From assembly GCA_947627625.1 (NCBI GenBank), contig CANQWR010000002.1, positions 1-64,000 on the forward strand: 64,000 nucleotides of DNA, in the 5' to 3' direction. Of this stretch, positions 27,560 through 36,136 are shown in pieces; positions within the stretch are counted from its first letter, which is position 1, and each line of letters begins with the position of its first letter. The notes under the pieces were generated by a model. That model was not told where the DNA came from, did not search any database, and saw only the letters and a list, made by a program, of their open reading frames with translations. Origin of the DNA: an uncultured Ruminococcus sp. Its GTDB lineage: Bacteria; Bacillota; Clostridia; Oscillospirales; Ruminococcaceae. The position numbers were made by a program, and so were the translations under genes.

Positions 27560-28489
27560 TCACCAAGTGCCTGCATTGGGGTCAACGTAGCTGACTGCAC
27601 CGCCCGCATTGGGGTCGACATAACCGCCGCCGCCCGCATTGGGGTCAACGTAACCACCGCCGCCCGTGTTGGGGTCGACGTAACCTCCGCCGCCTGTGTT
27701 GGGGTCAACGTAACCACCGCCGCCCGTGTTGGGGTCGACGTAACCTCCGCCGCCTGTGTTGGGGTCAACATAACTGCTGACACCCCCGCCGCCTGTGTTG
27801 TTGGGTTCAACGTAACTGCTGACACCCCCGCCGCCTGTGTTGTTGGGTTCAACGTAACTGCCGACACCTCCGCCGCTTGTGTTGGGGTCAACATAGCTGC
27901 CGACACCTCCGCCGCTTGTGTTGGGGTCAACGTAACTGCCGATACCCTCACCGCCTGCATTAGGTGTGACATAACTGCTGTTTCCGTTTCCGTAATTCGT
28001 GTAACCGCCGTAATTTCCGTAATTATTGCCGTAGGTGTTGTTATTGTTGTTATTGTTATTGTTATTATTATTGTTTCCGTAGTAGTTGTTATTGTTGCTG
28101 TTTACATAGTTCTGGTCCGATGAAGTATATGTGTCGTTGTCGTCATAGTAGTAGTCGTAACTCCTGCCGTTTGCGTTAAATCCCGAACCCGTGGTCACGG
28201 TTATCACATAGTCCGTGCGGGTAGTGGCAGAAGTTGTATTGTAAGATTTTTGGGATTTGTCTGCGGACTGTGTTGTGACGGCAACGACACTGCCGTTGTT
28301 ATTGCCGTCCTGAACGAGATTTGGGTTTCCACGTCCGAGGTCTGAAATTATCTGTTGATTTGGTGTTATGGGGAACATTGTGAAAAAAAGCAGTATCAGA
28401 AAGGTCGCACCTATGAAACTGCCACACGACAAAAGGGTCAGTTTTGTTGATTTTTTCAGGGAACTGAAAAATTCGGAAATTTTAGACAT
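27560..28489 (-). CDS. Membrane-anchored protein with Gly-rich tandem repeats
   Basis: A 309-residue protein of unknown function. One N-terminal hydrophobic segment (about residues 16-42) is preceded by lysines, so the rest is probably outside the cell. Residues 75-170 are Asn/Tyr/Ser-rich low complexity, including an Asn run. Residues 173-309 are twelve repeats of the form YVDPNTGGGG (10-14 residues each). The ATG is preceded by GGAGTGTGA, the same leader word as the neighbour at 29289, suggesting co-ordinated expression. It could be a surface or spore-coat-like structural protein; this is inference. Confidence 0.75.
   Translation of the reverse strand: MSKISEFFSSLKKSTKLTLLSCGSFIGATFLILLFFTMFPITPNQQIISDLGRGNPNLVQDGNNNGSVVAVTTQSADKSQKSYNTTSATTRTDYVITVTTGSGFNANGRSYDYYYDDNDTYTSSDQNYVNSNNNNYYGNNNNNNNNNNNNNTYGNNYGNYGGYTNYGNGNSSYVTPNAGGEGIGSYVDPNTSGGGVGSYVDPNTSGGGVGSYVEPNNTGGGGVSSYVEPNNTGGGGVSSYVDPNTGGGGYVDPNTGGGGYVDPNTGGGGYVDPNTGGGGYVDPNAGGGGYVDPNAGGAVSYVDPNAGTW
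27563..27976 (-). repeat. Coding tandem repeat, 30-bp units in 60-bp pairs
   Basis: DNA repeats encode the YVDPN-Gly units. From about 27638 to 27760 two nearly identical 60-bp blocks alternate synonymous AAC/GAC-type words, which points to recent duplication by slippage or recombination. Confidence 0.85.
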
Positions 28490-28503
28490 AGCTCACACTC
28501 CAG

Positions 28504-28560
28504 AATTTTTAATTTTAATAAATTTTAATTTAATTTTAATAATTTTTAATTTATCATATG
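28504..28560. repeat. TTTAATTTTAAT AT tract
   Basis: AT-only spacer between two minus-strand genes, of the same type as at 14686 and 24395. Confidence 0.7.
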
Positions 28561-28572
28561 ACAAGTCGGGGT

Positions 28573-29289
28573 TCACTTCTCTTCTTTGCCTGTCAGGTCA
28601 AGAGAGCGTGCAGAGGAGGAGAAGTCAACCGACTGCATGAAGTCATCGGTTCTCACGTCATCGGGGTTATCTGTTATTTCGGGTTCGGGCTGTGGAGGGG
28701 GAGGGACTGACGGAGTTGAATACCCCACCGTTTCCATGGAGTCCGTGGCGGTCTTCTCCCACTCCTCAGACTGCTGTCTGAATTTGTTCTTTATATTGAA
28801 CTGTATTCTGTCGGACTTTTGCTGTTCGGCTCTCTCGCTGAAGTACGGGAAGCCGACCTGCTGACTTAAATAATTATACTTGTTGTTTGTGATAATTACA
28901 AGAACAGTCAGTAAAACCGAGATGAAAAGCACAACAGGATTGAAGTCGGAGATAATTCCGAGAGCATCAAAGGCGTAGAAGTGGCTGTTTACCAGGAGAG
29001 TGTTTATAAACATCACGGCAGTCGCAATAATTACAAATACATTTTCTTTTTTATATACGGACCTATATGACAGCACGAGTGCGGAAATCTTGAAAACAGC
29101 GTCAAGAAAGGGGTAAGCAGGGTACTGCACGAGGTTCATAATCAAGATAAAAATATCGGCAAGGGCATAAAAGCCGTACATGACAGCATATATTTTAGTG
29201 GCAGTATTGTACAGATGTGTACACTTTTTCAGTTCGCTCCTGTTTTTGTCAAACTCTTTATTTTGTTTATTTTGTATATTCTGTTCCAA
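28573..29289 (-). CDS. Multi-pass membrane protein, unknown function
   Basis: A 238-residue protein. About four hydrophobic helices occupy residues 38-155. A soluble C-terminal tail of about 80 residues carries a Pro-rich stretch (PPPPQPEPE). TTG start at 29289 with GGAGTG seven bases upstream. It lies upstream of the Gly-rich repeat protein, in the same direction, and may work with it; there is no recognised family. Confidence 0.7.
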   Translation of the reverse strand: MEQNIQNKQNKEFDKNRSELKKCTHLYNTATKIYAVMYGFYALADIFILIMNLVQYPAYPFLDAVFKISALVLSYRSVYKKENVFVIIATAVMFINTLLVNSHFYAFDALGIISDFNPVVLFISVLLTVLVIITNNKYNYLSQQVGFPYFSERAEQQKSDRIQFNIKNKFRQQSEEWEKTATDSMETVGYSTPSVPPPPQPEPEITDNPDDVRTDDFMQSVDFSSSARSLDLTGKEEK

Positions 29290-29349
29290 GTTTTCACACT
29301 CCAGTTGAAATCTGAATATAATAAACCAAATGCGGGAGGAGATAAAAAT

Positions 29350-29832
29350 TCAGACATCGGTGATATTTGTTATTACTCCCGAGGCGAATATGTCCACACT
29401 TCCGAAAGACGGAGCTTTTCCGTCGTGGGGAACTGAACAGCTCCCCGGATTGAGAAAATACATACCGTTTTCGTAGTGTTCATATCTGACGTGAGTGTGA
29501 CCGAAGAGAACAATGTCACAGTTTTCCTGTTTGGCGTTTTTGGTTATTATGTCGAGAGTGTTCTTTACAGCATAGGTGTGACCGTGTGTGATGAAAATTC
29601 TGTGACCGAACACGGGTAGGACGGTGTGAGTCGGACGCATACTTCCCCAGTCGCAGTTGCCTGCCACCTGAATTATTTTTGACTCATATTCGGGGTTTTC
29701 GAGAAGGAAGTTGTCAACATCACGCTCACCGTCACCGAGATGTATGTACCAGTCGGCGTTCACTGAGCGGAGTATTATATCCTCAACAGCAGACAGGTTT
29801 CCGTGGGAATCGGACATTACAATAATACGCAT
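29350..29832 (-). CDS. YfcE/MJ0936-type metallophosphoesterase
   Basis: A 160-residue calcineurin-like phosphodiesterase. All five metal motifs are seen in order: SDSHGN, HLGDGERD, GNCD, THGH, GHTHV. Members hydrolyse phosphodiesters with Mn2+ or Ni2+; the natural substrate is unknown. ATG at 29832 with AGGAG upstream. Followed on the minus strand by the membrane protein gene after 60 bases. Confidence 0.92.
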   Translation of the reverse strand: MRIIVMSDSHGNLSAVEDIILRSVNADWYIHLGDGERDVDNFLLENPEYESKIIQVAGNCDWGSMRPTHTVLPVFGHRIFITHGHTYAVKNTLDIITKNAKQENCDIVLFGHTHVRYEHYENGMYFLNPGSCSVPHDGKAPSFGSVDIFASGVITNITDV

Positions 29833-29984
29833 TAAAAGTCTCCTTTCGGGAATTTTATATTATAATATTATAACACAGATTTTTTGAAAAATCAATAAAT
29901 GTTTGGAATTTTTTTAATGGGGGGAACTGTCGGGGCTTTTTCAGTGGGGGAATTATCGGGGTAGTGGGGGGGGATTTTTCTCCC

Positions 29985-30503
29985 GAACTTTTATTGTAAC
30001 GCTGTTGGGGGTTTCGTCCAAATTTTAATCAGAACGATAAGGGGGCGGTTGTCTCCTGACTTTGTCGGGGGGCGTTGTCCCCAAACCCCAAAAAATAATT
30101 TTATTAAAATTATATTTTTTTGGAAATTTCTTTTTTGTAAGCTGTCGGGGACTGTGCAAATTTTAATCAGAACGATAAGGGGCAGGGGGCTTTGACCCAA
30201 AAAATAATTTTCTTAAAATTATATTTTTTTGGAAATTTCTTTTTTGTGAGCTGTCGGGGACTGTGCAAATTTTAATCAGAACGATAAGGAGCAGGGGGCT
30301 TTGCCCAAAAAATAATTTTCTTAAAATTATATTTTTTTGAAAATTTCTTTTTTGTAAGCTGTCGGGGACTGTGCAAATTTTAATTAGAACGATTAGGGGC
30401 AGGGGGCTTTGCCCCCTGAACCCCCATTGGGGGCTCTGCCCCCAAACCCCCGCTGGGGGGAAGTATCCCCCCAGACCCCCCATGATTATTCCCACAGAGG
30501 AAA
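29985..30503 (-). repeat. Family A mosaic with three to four tandem ~109-bp units
   Basis: Reverse orientation of the 2880 array. GCAAATTTTAATCAGAACGAT recurs near 30017, 30155, 30265 and 30372, each followed by a G/C word and the AT palindrome TTTTTTGG/CCAAAAAA. It ends with the CATGGGGGG head complement and GGGAATAAT edge at about 30500. It fills the 760-bp gap before the small-gene cluster. Confidence 0.88.
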
Positions 30504-30598
30504 CAGACCCCGCACCCGTGGCAGTCTACTGTTTCAATTTTGGGGTCAAGAAAAATCACACCCCCACAAAAATTTCAATTAAATCGGAGGTAATTTTT

Positions 30599-30847
30599 AT
30601 GAATGCAAAGAACATCGATCCTAATAAACTGAACGCACTTTTGTCGGCGGTCAGCGGAAAAATAGGCGTACCGCCCGAAAAACTCAAAAAAGAGCTTGAG
30701 TCGGGCAAATTCGACAGTGCGTTGTCGTCAATGGGAAAGCAGGAGGCTGAAAAATTTCAGCAGGCGGTGAACAACCCTAAACTGATTGAAAAGATGATGA
30801 GTACACCGCAGGCAAAGGCGTTATACAAAAAGCTGTCGGGGGAGTAA
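30599..30847 (+). CDS. Small helical protein, unknown function (cluster gene 1)
   Basis: An 82-residue, probably all-helical protein (MNAKNIDPNKL) without membrane segments or cysteines. The middle reads GVPPEKLKKELESGKFDSAL, and the end KKLSG. ATG at 30599 with CGGAGG ten bases upstream. It is the first of three closely spaced genes (gaps of 5 and 16 bases) that run toward a bofA-like gene. I do not recognise a named family. Confidence 0.75.
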   Translation: MNAKNIDPNKLNALLSAVSGKIGVPPEKLKKELESGKFDSALSSMGKQEAEKFQQAVNNPKLIEKMMSTPQAKALYKKLSGE

Positions 30848-30852
30848 TTCCC

Positions 30853-31212
30853 GTGGACGACATGATGCAGAAAATAACGGCTCTCCTGTCGGACGAGGAG
30901 AGTGTCAGACAGCTGACAGAGCTTGCGGGAATGCTTATGTCCGAAAACAGCGGTGACGATAGCGGAGCTGAATCGGACAAAAAAGAAGAGTGTGAGGAGA
31001 GCAGTTCCGTCAACATTCCCGATATATCGGCAATAGTCAGTCTTGCGGGAGCTATGAACCGCACCGACAAAAACGAGGAGCTTCTGTATGCACTGAAACC
31101 GCATTTAAGTCCCGAGAGACAGAAAAAGACCGACAAGGCGGTCAAGATGCTGAAACTGTTCAACGTACTCAAAACGGCTAAAGAAAGCGGTCTTCTGAGC
31201 GAGATAATCTGA
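30853..31212 (+). CDS. Acidic protein, unknown function (cluster gene 2)
   Basis: A 119-residue protein from GTG 30853, with GGGGGAG from the end of the previous gene as ribosome site. Two helical parts are separated by an acidic linker (residues 30-50, Asp/Glu/Ser-rich). The C-terminal part contains LKPHLSPERQKKTDKAVKML, which resembles a motif I have seen in unnamed Clostridia proteins. Function unknown. Confidence 0.72.
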   Translation: MDDMMQKITALLSDEESVRQLTELAGMLMSENSGDDSGAESDKKEECEESSSVNIPDISAIVSLAGAMNRTDKNEELLYALKPHLSPERQKKTDKAVKMLKLFNVLKTAKESGLLSEII

Positions 31213-31228
31213 GAGGGAGGTATCGGGT

Positions 31229-31513
31229 GTGTATAATGACAGACGGGTAAATTCAGTGTCAAAGAACACAATAAGTCAGCCGAGGAAAATGCACATCAGA
31301 TATGTTCCGAGTGCGGACTATCCCCCCGAGACGGCGGTCACGGGGAGTGTGGCAGACAGAAAAAATCAGGCGGGAAGTTCGAAATTTTCCACGGTGTCTC
31401 CGTTCGGGCTTGATGCGGAGACACTTCTCCTGACTGCAATTATAGTGTTGCTGATAAGTGAGAATGCCGACAAGACGCTTATACTTGCACTTGTCTACAT
31501 ACTTGCGAGTTAG
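31229..31513 (+). CDS. Small protein with C-terminal membrane helix (cluster gene 3)
   Basis: A 94-residue protein. The polar N-terminal 60 residues are followed by PFGLDAETLLL and a hydrophobic tail broken by ENADK (two short segments, LLTAIIVLLIS and LILALVYIL), suggesting a C-terminal hairpin anchor. GTG start at 31229 with GGGAGG upstream. It is co-directional with the two genes before it and bofA-like 61 bases later. Confidence 0.7.
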   Translation: MYNDRRVNSVSKNTISQPRKMHIRYVPSADYPPETAVTGSVADRKNQAGSSKFSTVSPFGLDAETLLLTAIIVLLISENADKTLILALVYILAS

Positions 31514-31574
31514 AATAAAAATATTAAAATTAAAAATATTAAAATAAAAAATCAAAACAGGGGATTTTATTTAT

Positions 31575-31829
31575 ATGGATACGGATATTATTTTCACGGC
31601 AATATGTGCAATGGCGGTTTTGATTATGGCGGTTTACTACACAAGCCGTAAGAGGAGATTGAGGTGTATACTGTCGGGGACTCTCACGGGGCTTGTCGCA
31701 CTTTTTCTGATAAACAAATACGGAGTTTTCATAGGTGCGGACATACCCGTGAACATATTCAATCTCTCGGGGAGTATAATTCTGGGAGTGCCGTTTGTTA
31801 TATGCCTTGCGGTACTTGAATTTTTGTGA
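31575..31829 (+). CDS. BofA-like pro-sigma-K processing inhibitor family protein
   Basis: An 84-residue protein with two to three hydrophobic segments. The C-terminal half (FLINKYGVFIGADIPVNIFN, then ILGVPFVICLAVL) fits the BofA family, whose Bacillus member anchors and restrains the SpoIVFB protease that activates SigK in the mother cell. Many Clostridia keep bofA-like genes without that pathway, so the role is uncertain. A GGGGA site lies before the ATG. It ends before a consensus promoter for the next gene. Confidence 0.8.
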   Translation: MDTDIIFTAICAMAVLIMAVYYTSRKRRLRCILSGTLTGLVALFLINKYGVFIGADIPVNIFNLSGSIILGVPFVICLAVLEFL

Positions 31830-31847
31830 TTTTTATATAAAAAACTC

Positions 31848-31876
31848 TTGAAATTCCGCAAAATTCGTGTTATAAT
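31848..31876 (+). promoter_or_regulatory. SigA-type promoter for the nucleoside phosphorylase gene
   Basis: TTGAAA and TATAAT with a 17-base spacer, 127 bases before the start codon. The leader contains an AT tract and a weak CCGGA/TCCGG hairpin near 31971. Confidence 0.75.
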
Positions 31877-32002
31877 TTTATTATAGTTAAATTTGAAATT
31901 TAATTTTGATTTAATTCTGAATTTAATTAAAATTTAATTATAATAATACCGAAAGGGGTGAGACTGTTGCCGGACACTGACGGTTTCCGGTGATGGTGCA
32001 GA

Positions 32003-33265
32003 ATGAATATAATAGATATTATATCAAAGACAAAGAAGTCCGAAATACTGAGCAGTTCGGAGATAGAGTGGCTTGTCGGGAAGTTCACGGCGGGAGAGAT
32101 TGACGACTGTCAGATGTCGGCGTGGCTTATGGCTGTGTGTCTCAGGGGACTGACGGAGAGTGAAACTCTCGCACTCACCCTTGCAATGCGTGACAGCGGA
32201 GATATTCTCGATTTGTCCTGCATAGAGAGAGTCACGGCGGACAAGCACAGTACAGGCGGAGTGGGTGACAAGACAACACTTGTGATAGCACCTGTTGTAG
32301 CCTCTTGCGGAGTGGCAATGCCTAAGATGTCGGGGAGGGGTCTCGGACACACGGGCGGTACTATAGACAAGCTGGAGAGCATAGAGGGCTACAGGACGGA
32401 ACTTCAATTTGAAGAGTTTATAAATATAGTCCAAAAGACGGGCTTTTCGGTCATTTCACAGAGTGGGAAACTCTGTCCGGCAGATAAAAAAATTTACGCA
32501 CTCAGAAACATGACAGGCACGGTGGACAGTACACCTCTTATATGTTCAAGTATAATGAGTAAAAAACTTGCGACAAATGCGGACTGTCTGCTTTTAGACG
32601 TGAAATGCGGTTCGGGGGCGTTTATGAAGACAAGACAGAGTGCTGAAAAACTTGCGAGACTTATGGAGCGTGTGGGGGAGTCGGCAGGAAAAAAGTGCAG
32701 GGCAGTCGTCACGGATATGGACACTCCACTCGGAAACAACATAGGCAATGCCCTTGAAGTAAAAGAGGCTATAGAGGTACTTCAGGGCAAAAAAAGGGAC
32801 AGACTTTATTCCCTCTGTATGGAACTCTCGGCGGACATTCTTGAACTTGCGGGAGCAGGCAGCAGAAACGAATGTTTTGAAATGGCGGAGAGGGCAATAT
32901 CCTCCGGAAAAGCCCTTGAGACTTTCGCAAAGACCGTTGAACTGCAAGGCGGTAATTCAGCGGTGTGCTATGACACCTCTCTGCTTCCACAGGCGAGGTA
33001 CAGTTATAGAGTGAGAGCGTCGCACGATGTCAAGATAATTTCAGCCGACAGCGAACAGCTCGGAATGACTTCACTAATACTTGGTGCGGGCAGACTTATG
33101 AAAGACGACGATATAGACTACACAGCGGGAATAGTCATGGAGTGTCAGAGGGGGGATAACGTCTCACAGGGCGAAACTCTTATGACTTTGTACTCGTCAA
33201 GATGTAGTGATTTTTCGGAGACAGCAGTAAGGGCAATAAGAGCGTTGACACTCTGTCCGATATAA
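32003..33265 (+). CDS. pdp: Pyrimidine-nucleoside (thymidine) phosphorylase
   Basis: A 420-residue salvage enzyme that splits uridine/thymidine with phosphate. The family signature KHSTGGVGDKTTL is at about residues 83-95, followed by SGRGLGHTGGT and the phosphate/base site SSIMSKKLA. Length fits the family. Uridine versus thymidine preference cannot be read. It stands alone under its own promoter, followed by a family A repeat. Confidence 0.93.
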   Translation: MNIIDIISKTKKSEILSSSEIEWLVGKFTAGEIDDCQMSAWLMAVCLRGLTESETLALTLAMRDSGDILDLSCIERVTADKHSTGGVGDKTTLVIAPVVASCGVAMPKMSGRGLGHTGGTIDKLESIEGYRTELQFEEFINIVQKTGFSVISQSGKLCPADKKIYALRNMTGTVDSTPLICSSIMSKKLATNADCLLLDVKCGSGAFMKTRQSAEKLARLMERVGESAGKKCRAVVTDMDTPLGNNIGNALEVKEAIEVLQGKKRDRLYSLCMELSADILELAGAGSRNECFEMAERAISSGKALETFAKTVELQGGNSAVCYDTSLLPQARYSYRVRASHDVKIISADSEQLGMTSLILGAGRLMKDDDIDYTAGIVMECQRGDNVSQGETLMTLYSSRCSDFSETAVRAIRALTLCPI

Positions 33266-33283
33266 TTTTTTAGTGTGGAGTTT

Positions 33284-33450
33284 GTTTCCTGTGTGGGAAT
33301 AATCATGGGGGGTTCGGGGGGATTCTTCCCCCCGACGGGGGTCTGGGGGCAGAGCCCCCAGTGGGGGTTCAGGGGGCAAAGCCCCCTGCCCCTAATCGTT
33401 CTAACGGGGGTTCAGGGGGCGAAGCCCCCTGCTTCCTATCGTTCTTAAAA
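33284..33450 (+). repeat. Family A mosaic
   Basis: Edge GTTTCCTGTGTGGGAATAAT, CATGGGGGG head, then four G/C hairpin words and two TAATCGTTC/TATCGTTC ends. It lies between convergent genes. Confidence 0.87.
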
Positions 33451-33471
33451 ATTTGGTATGAAGTCCCAATG

Positions 33472-34053
33472 TCAAGAACGACGTGCTTTTTTATGCGATT
33501 TACGGACGGAAAAACCGAAGTCGCCGAGTTTTCTGCCGAGGGAGAAGTATTCGCCGTGGGAGTAAGCCATAAGACCTGCCTGCTGCAGGTTCAGTTTACC
33601 CTTGCTGTCAATATATTTTTCGTCGGCGTTTACTCCCGTTATTTCGGCTAAAAACATAGTGTGCGAGCCGAGTGGTTTAATTTCTGTGACACGGCATTCG
33701 AGATTAACGGGACACTCCTCTATTATTGGTGCGGAGACGGTTCTTGCGGGGAGAGTGTGGAATGAACAGAGACCGAATTTGTCAACGTCTCTGCCGCTCT
33801 TTACACCACAGAGGTCTGTCTCCCTTGCCATTGATGAAGTAGTCAGATTTATTACGAACTCCCCCGAATTTTTTATCATATCGTGGGAGAACCTTTCGGG
33901 TCTCACGGAGATATAAGTCATAGGCGGGTGAGAGCATATAATGCCCGTCCAGCCTATTGTCAATATATTTGATTTTTCGCCGTCCTTGCAGGTGACGAGT
34001 ACAGCGGGCAGGGGTGCGAGGAGAACGCTTCCCCTCCAGAATTGTTTTGGCAT
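33472..34053 (-). CDS. Flavin reductase-like FMN-binding protein
   Basis: A 193-residue protein of the flavin reductase/DIM6-NTAB split-barrel family. Characteristic parts are TIGWTGIICSHPPM, SVRPERFSHDMI, and EFVINLTT. Such proteins reduce or carry FMN; the electron partner is unknown. Start at ATG 34053 with AAGGATTG upstream, and a matching promoter at 34087-34115. Confidence 0.88.
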   Translation of the reverse strand: MPKQFWRGSVLLAPLPAVLVTCKDGEKSNILTIGWTGIICSHPPMTYISVRPERFSHDMIKNSGEFVINLTTSSMARETDLCGVKSGRDVDKFGLCSFHTLPARTVSAPIIEECPVNLECRVTEIKPLGSHTMFLAEITGVNADEKYIDSKGKLNLQQAGLMAYSHGEYFSLGRKLGDFGFSVRKSHKKARRS

Positions 34054-34086
34054 ATAAATTCAATCCTTTCTTTATGTTTTGACTTT

Positions 34087-34115
34087 ATTATAACATTTTT
34101 CGGCGGATTTTTCAA
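34087..34115 (-). promoter_or_regulatory. SigA-type promoter for the flavin reductase gene
   Basis: TTGAAA (34115-34110) and TATAAT (34092-34087) with a 17-base spacer on the minus strand. Confidence 0.8.
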
Positions 34116-34204
34116 GGATTGTCCATAAAACCGCAACCGTTCCCGACATTTTTTTCATATTGGTTGTGTTATAATGTACCCGAAACATCCACCGGGGCTT
34201 CGCT

Positions 34205-34360
34205 CCTGTGGGAATAATCATGGGGGGTCTGGGGGGATACTTCCCCCCAGCGGGGTCAAGGGGCGGAGCCCCTTGTGGGGGTTCAGGGGGCAACGCCCCC
34301 TGCCTCCAATCGTTTTAACGGGGGGTGGGGGCAGAGCCCCCCACAAGGCATAGCTCCCCA
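34205..34360 (+). repeat. Family A mosaic
   Basis: TGTGGGAATAATCATGGGGGG head, G/C hairpin words, ATCGTTTTAAC and a final GGGGGCAGAGCCCCC word. It precedes the spoIIA operon by about 45 bases, leaving little room for an unblocked SigH promoter; none is clearly readable. Confidence 0.85.
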
Positions 34361-34405
34361 CAAATCAACACCCCAATATAAAGTTATAAACAGGGAGGAG
34401 AAAAT

Positions 34406-34717
34406 GTGTCGGTCAAAGTGGAGATAAAGAGCGAGAGAGACTGTGTATCGGCAGTTCTGAAAGGTGAGATAGACCACCACTCTGCAAGAGAAGTGCGTGC
34501 TGAAATCGACAGCTATATAGTCACTTATCAGCCCGAAAAATTTGTCATAGATTTCAAAGGCGTGACTTTTATGGACAGTTCGGGTGTGGGACTTATCCTT
34601 GGCAGGAGTAAACTGCTCAAAGAGTGCGGAGGAGAACTTGAAGTCCGCAATGCGAGTGCGTCTGTAAAGCGTGTCCTTAAACTGTCGGGCATAGAGAGAA
34701 TAGTTAATATAATATAA
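34406..34717 (+). CDS. spoIIAA: Anti-sigma F factor antagonist SpoIIAA
   Basis: A 103-residue STAS-domain protein. The phosphorylated serine is in FMDSSGVGLI. Unphosphorylated SpoIIAA binds SpoIIAB and frees SigF in the forespore; SpoIIE (62477, partial) is its phosphatase. GTG start with GGGAGGAG upstream. First gene of the spoIIA operon. Confidence 0.93.
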   Translation: MSVKVEIKSERDCVSAVLKGEIDHHSAREVRAEIDSYIVTYQPEKFVIDFKGVTFMDSSGVGLILGRSKLLKECGGELEVRNASASVKRVLKLSGIERIVNII

Positions 34718-34764
34718 TAATTATAAAAAATAAAAAAACAGGTATCTGAACGGGAGATATTTTT

Positions 34765-35190
34765 ATGGAGATAATAAATGAAGTAAAATTTGTAATGCCG
34801 TCCATGTCGGTGAACGAGAGTACAGCGAGAGCGGTCGTTTCGTCATTTGTGATACAGGCAGACCCGACTGTCGAGGAACTTTCCGACATAAGGACTGCCG
34901 TTTCGGAGGCGGTCACAAATTCGATAGTACACGGCTACAGGCATTACAGCGGAAAAATCGAAATAACCGTGAGGATTCTTGCGGAGAGGAAAATTTACAT
35001 AAAAATAAAGGACAGGGGGTGCGGGATAGAGGACGTAAAGCAGGCTATGGAACCTCTTTTCACGACTGCCCCCGAGGAGGAGCGTTCGGGGCTTGGCTTT
35101 TCGGTCATGCAGTCCTTTATGGACAGGCTTATAGTCAGGAGCAAGCCGAATATCGGTACAACAGTCACGATGTACAAAAGGCTGGGCTGA
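34765..35190 (+). CDS. spoIIAB: Anti-sigma F factor / SpoIIAA kinase SpoIIAB
   Basis: A 141-residue GHKL kinase. N box EAVTNSIVHGY, G1 box DRGCGIED and G2 box GLGFSVM are intact. It holds SigF inactive and phosphorylates SpoIIAA. Preceded by CGGGAGAT and followed two bases later by sigF. Confidence 0.93.
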   Translation: MEIINEVKFVMPSMSVNESTARAVVSSFVIQADPTVEELSDIRTAVSEAVTNSIVHGYRHYSGKIEITVRILAERKIYIKIKDRGCGIEDVKQAMEPLFTTAPEEERSGLGFSVMQSFMDRLIVRSKPNIGTTVTMYKRLG

Positions 35191-35192
35191 CT

Positions 35193-35852
35193 ATGGATAC
35201 TGAGATAAAAAAGCCCGTTGCGGAGGAAAATCTCGGTCTTGTGCATTTGTGTGCAAACAAATTCCGCAACAGGGGCATTGAATATGAGGAACTCTACTCG
35301 GCAGGTTGTGTCGGACTTCTTAAAGCGGTCAAGTGTTTTGACAGCGACAGGGGAGTGAAGTTTTCGACATATGCAGTACCCGTGATACTTGGCGAGATAA
35401 AACGTCTTTTCAGGGACGGCGGTACGGTCAGAGTGAGCAGGACTTTGAAAGAGCTGTCCATGAGGGTCGGCAGAACCTGTGAGGAGTTCCGCATTAGAGA
35501 GGGCAGAGAGCCTTCCGTCAGCGAAATTGCGGACATCACAGGCGAGTCCGAAGCCGACATCGCACAGGCTTTGTCATCGGCACAGCCTGTAGTCTCACTG
35601 ACTTCCTCCGACGAAGAGGAGGGGCAGATTGACATTCCGACGGAATCCCCCGACGAGCTTATAGTGGACGTTCTTGCCCTGAGACAGATAATGCAGAGAC
35701 TTCCCCCGCAGGACAGACTTCTCATTGAGCTGAGATATTTCAAAAATTTAACACAGACGAAAACAGCCGAAATAATCGGAATGACACAGGTGCAGGTGTC
35801 AAGACGTGAGAAAAAGCTCCTCCGACAGATGCGGGAGAAGCTTTTGGAGTAG
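35193..35852 (+). CDS. sigF: RNA polymerase sigma-F factor
   Basis: A 219-residue forespore sigma factor (SpoIIAC). Region 2 is seen in YSAGCVGLLKAVKCFD and FSTYAVPVILGEIKR; region 4 in QTKTAEIIGMTQVQVSRREK. The start is ATG 35193, two bases after the spoIIAB stop, so translation is coupled. A longer frame from 35019 lies inside spoIIAB and is not used. A family A repeat follows. Confidence 0.93.
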   Translation: MDTEIKKPVAEENLGLVHLCANKFRNRGIEYEELYSAGCVGLLKAVKCFDSDRGVKFSTYAVPVILGEIKRLFRDGGTVRVSRTLKELSMRVGRTCEEFRIREGREPSVSEIADITGESEADIAQALSSAQPVVSLTSSDEEEGQIDIPTESPDELIVDVLALRQIMQRLPPQDRLLIELRYFKNLTQTKTAEIIGMTQVQVSRREKKLLRQMREKLLE

Positions 35853-35867
35853 ATACCCAAGTCTCCC

Positions 35868-36136
35868 AAAATTAAAACAGTAGAATTATTATGGGGGGTT
35901 CGGGGGGATACTTCCCCCCGACGGGGGTTTGGGGGCAGAGCCCCCAATGGGGGTTCAGGGGGCAAAGCCCCCTGCCTCTCAGACTTAAAACAGGGGGTTT
36001 TGGGGGGCGTAGCCCCCAACAGTCCACAGATTAAAATCTCTAAAAAATATAATTTTAATAAAATTATTTTTTGGGGTTTGGGGGGCGTAGCCCCCCCACA
36101 AAATAGCGTCCCCCAATCTAAAGGGGCGAAGTCCCC
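35868..36136. repeat. Family A mosaic overlapping the end of the next gene
   Basis: TTAAAACAGTAGAATTATTATG edge, GGGGGG head, G/C words, an AT palindrome unit at about 36035-36075, then GGGGGCGTAGCCCCC and GGGGCGAAGTCCCC words. The last word (36124-36137) is inside the reading frame of the gene at 36118. Confidence 0.85.

Noticed and set aside
27563-27976. Possible CRISPR or non-coding tandem repeat
   Set aside because: The repeats keep one minus-strand reading frame and encode YVDPN-Gly units of a full gene.
27434-28123. A 229-codon plus-strand frame over the Gly-rich gene
   Set aside because: It starts inside tRNA-Leu and is the antisense shadow of a low-complexity coding repeat.
34360-34405. 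SigH promoter or Spo0A box for the spoIIA operon
   Set aside because: No sequence here convincingly fits either consensus; the promoter may lie within or before the repeat.
35019-35192. An N-terminally extended SigF
   Set aside because: The extension lies inside spoIIAB in another frame, and ATG 35193 gives the normal sigma-F length.
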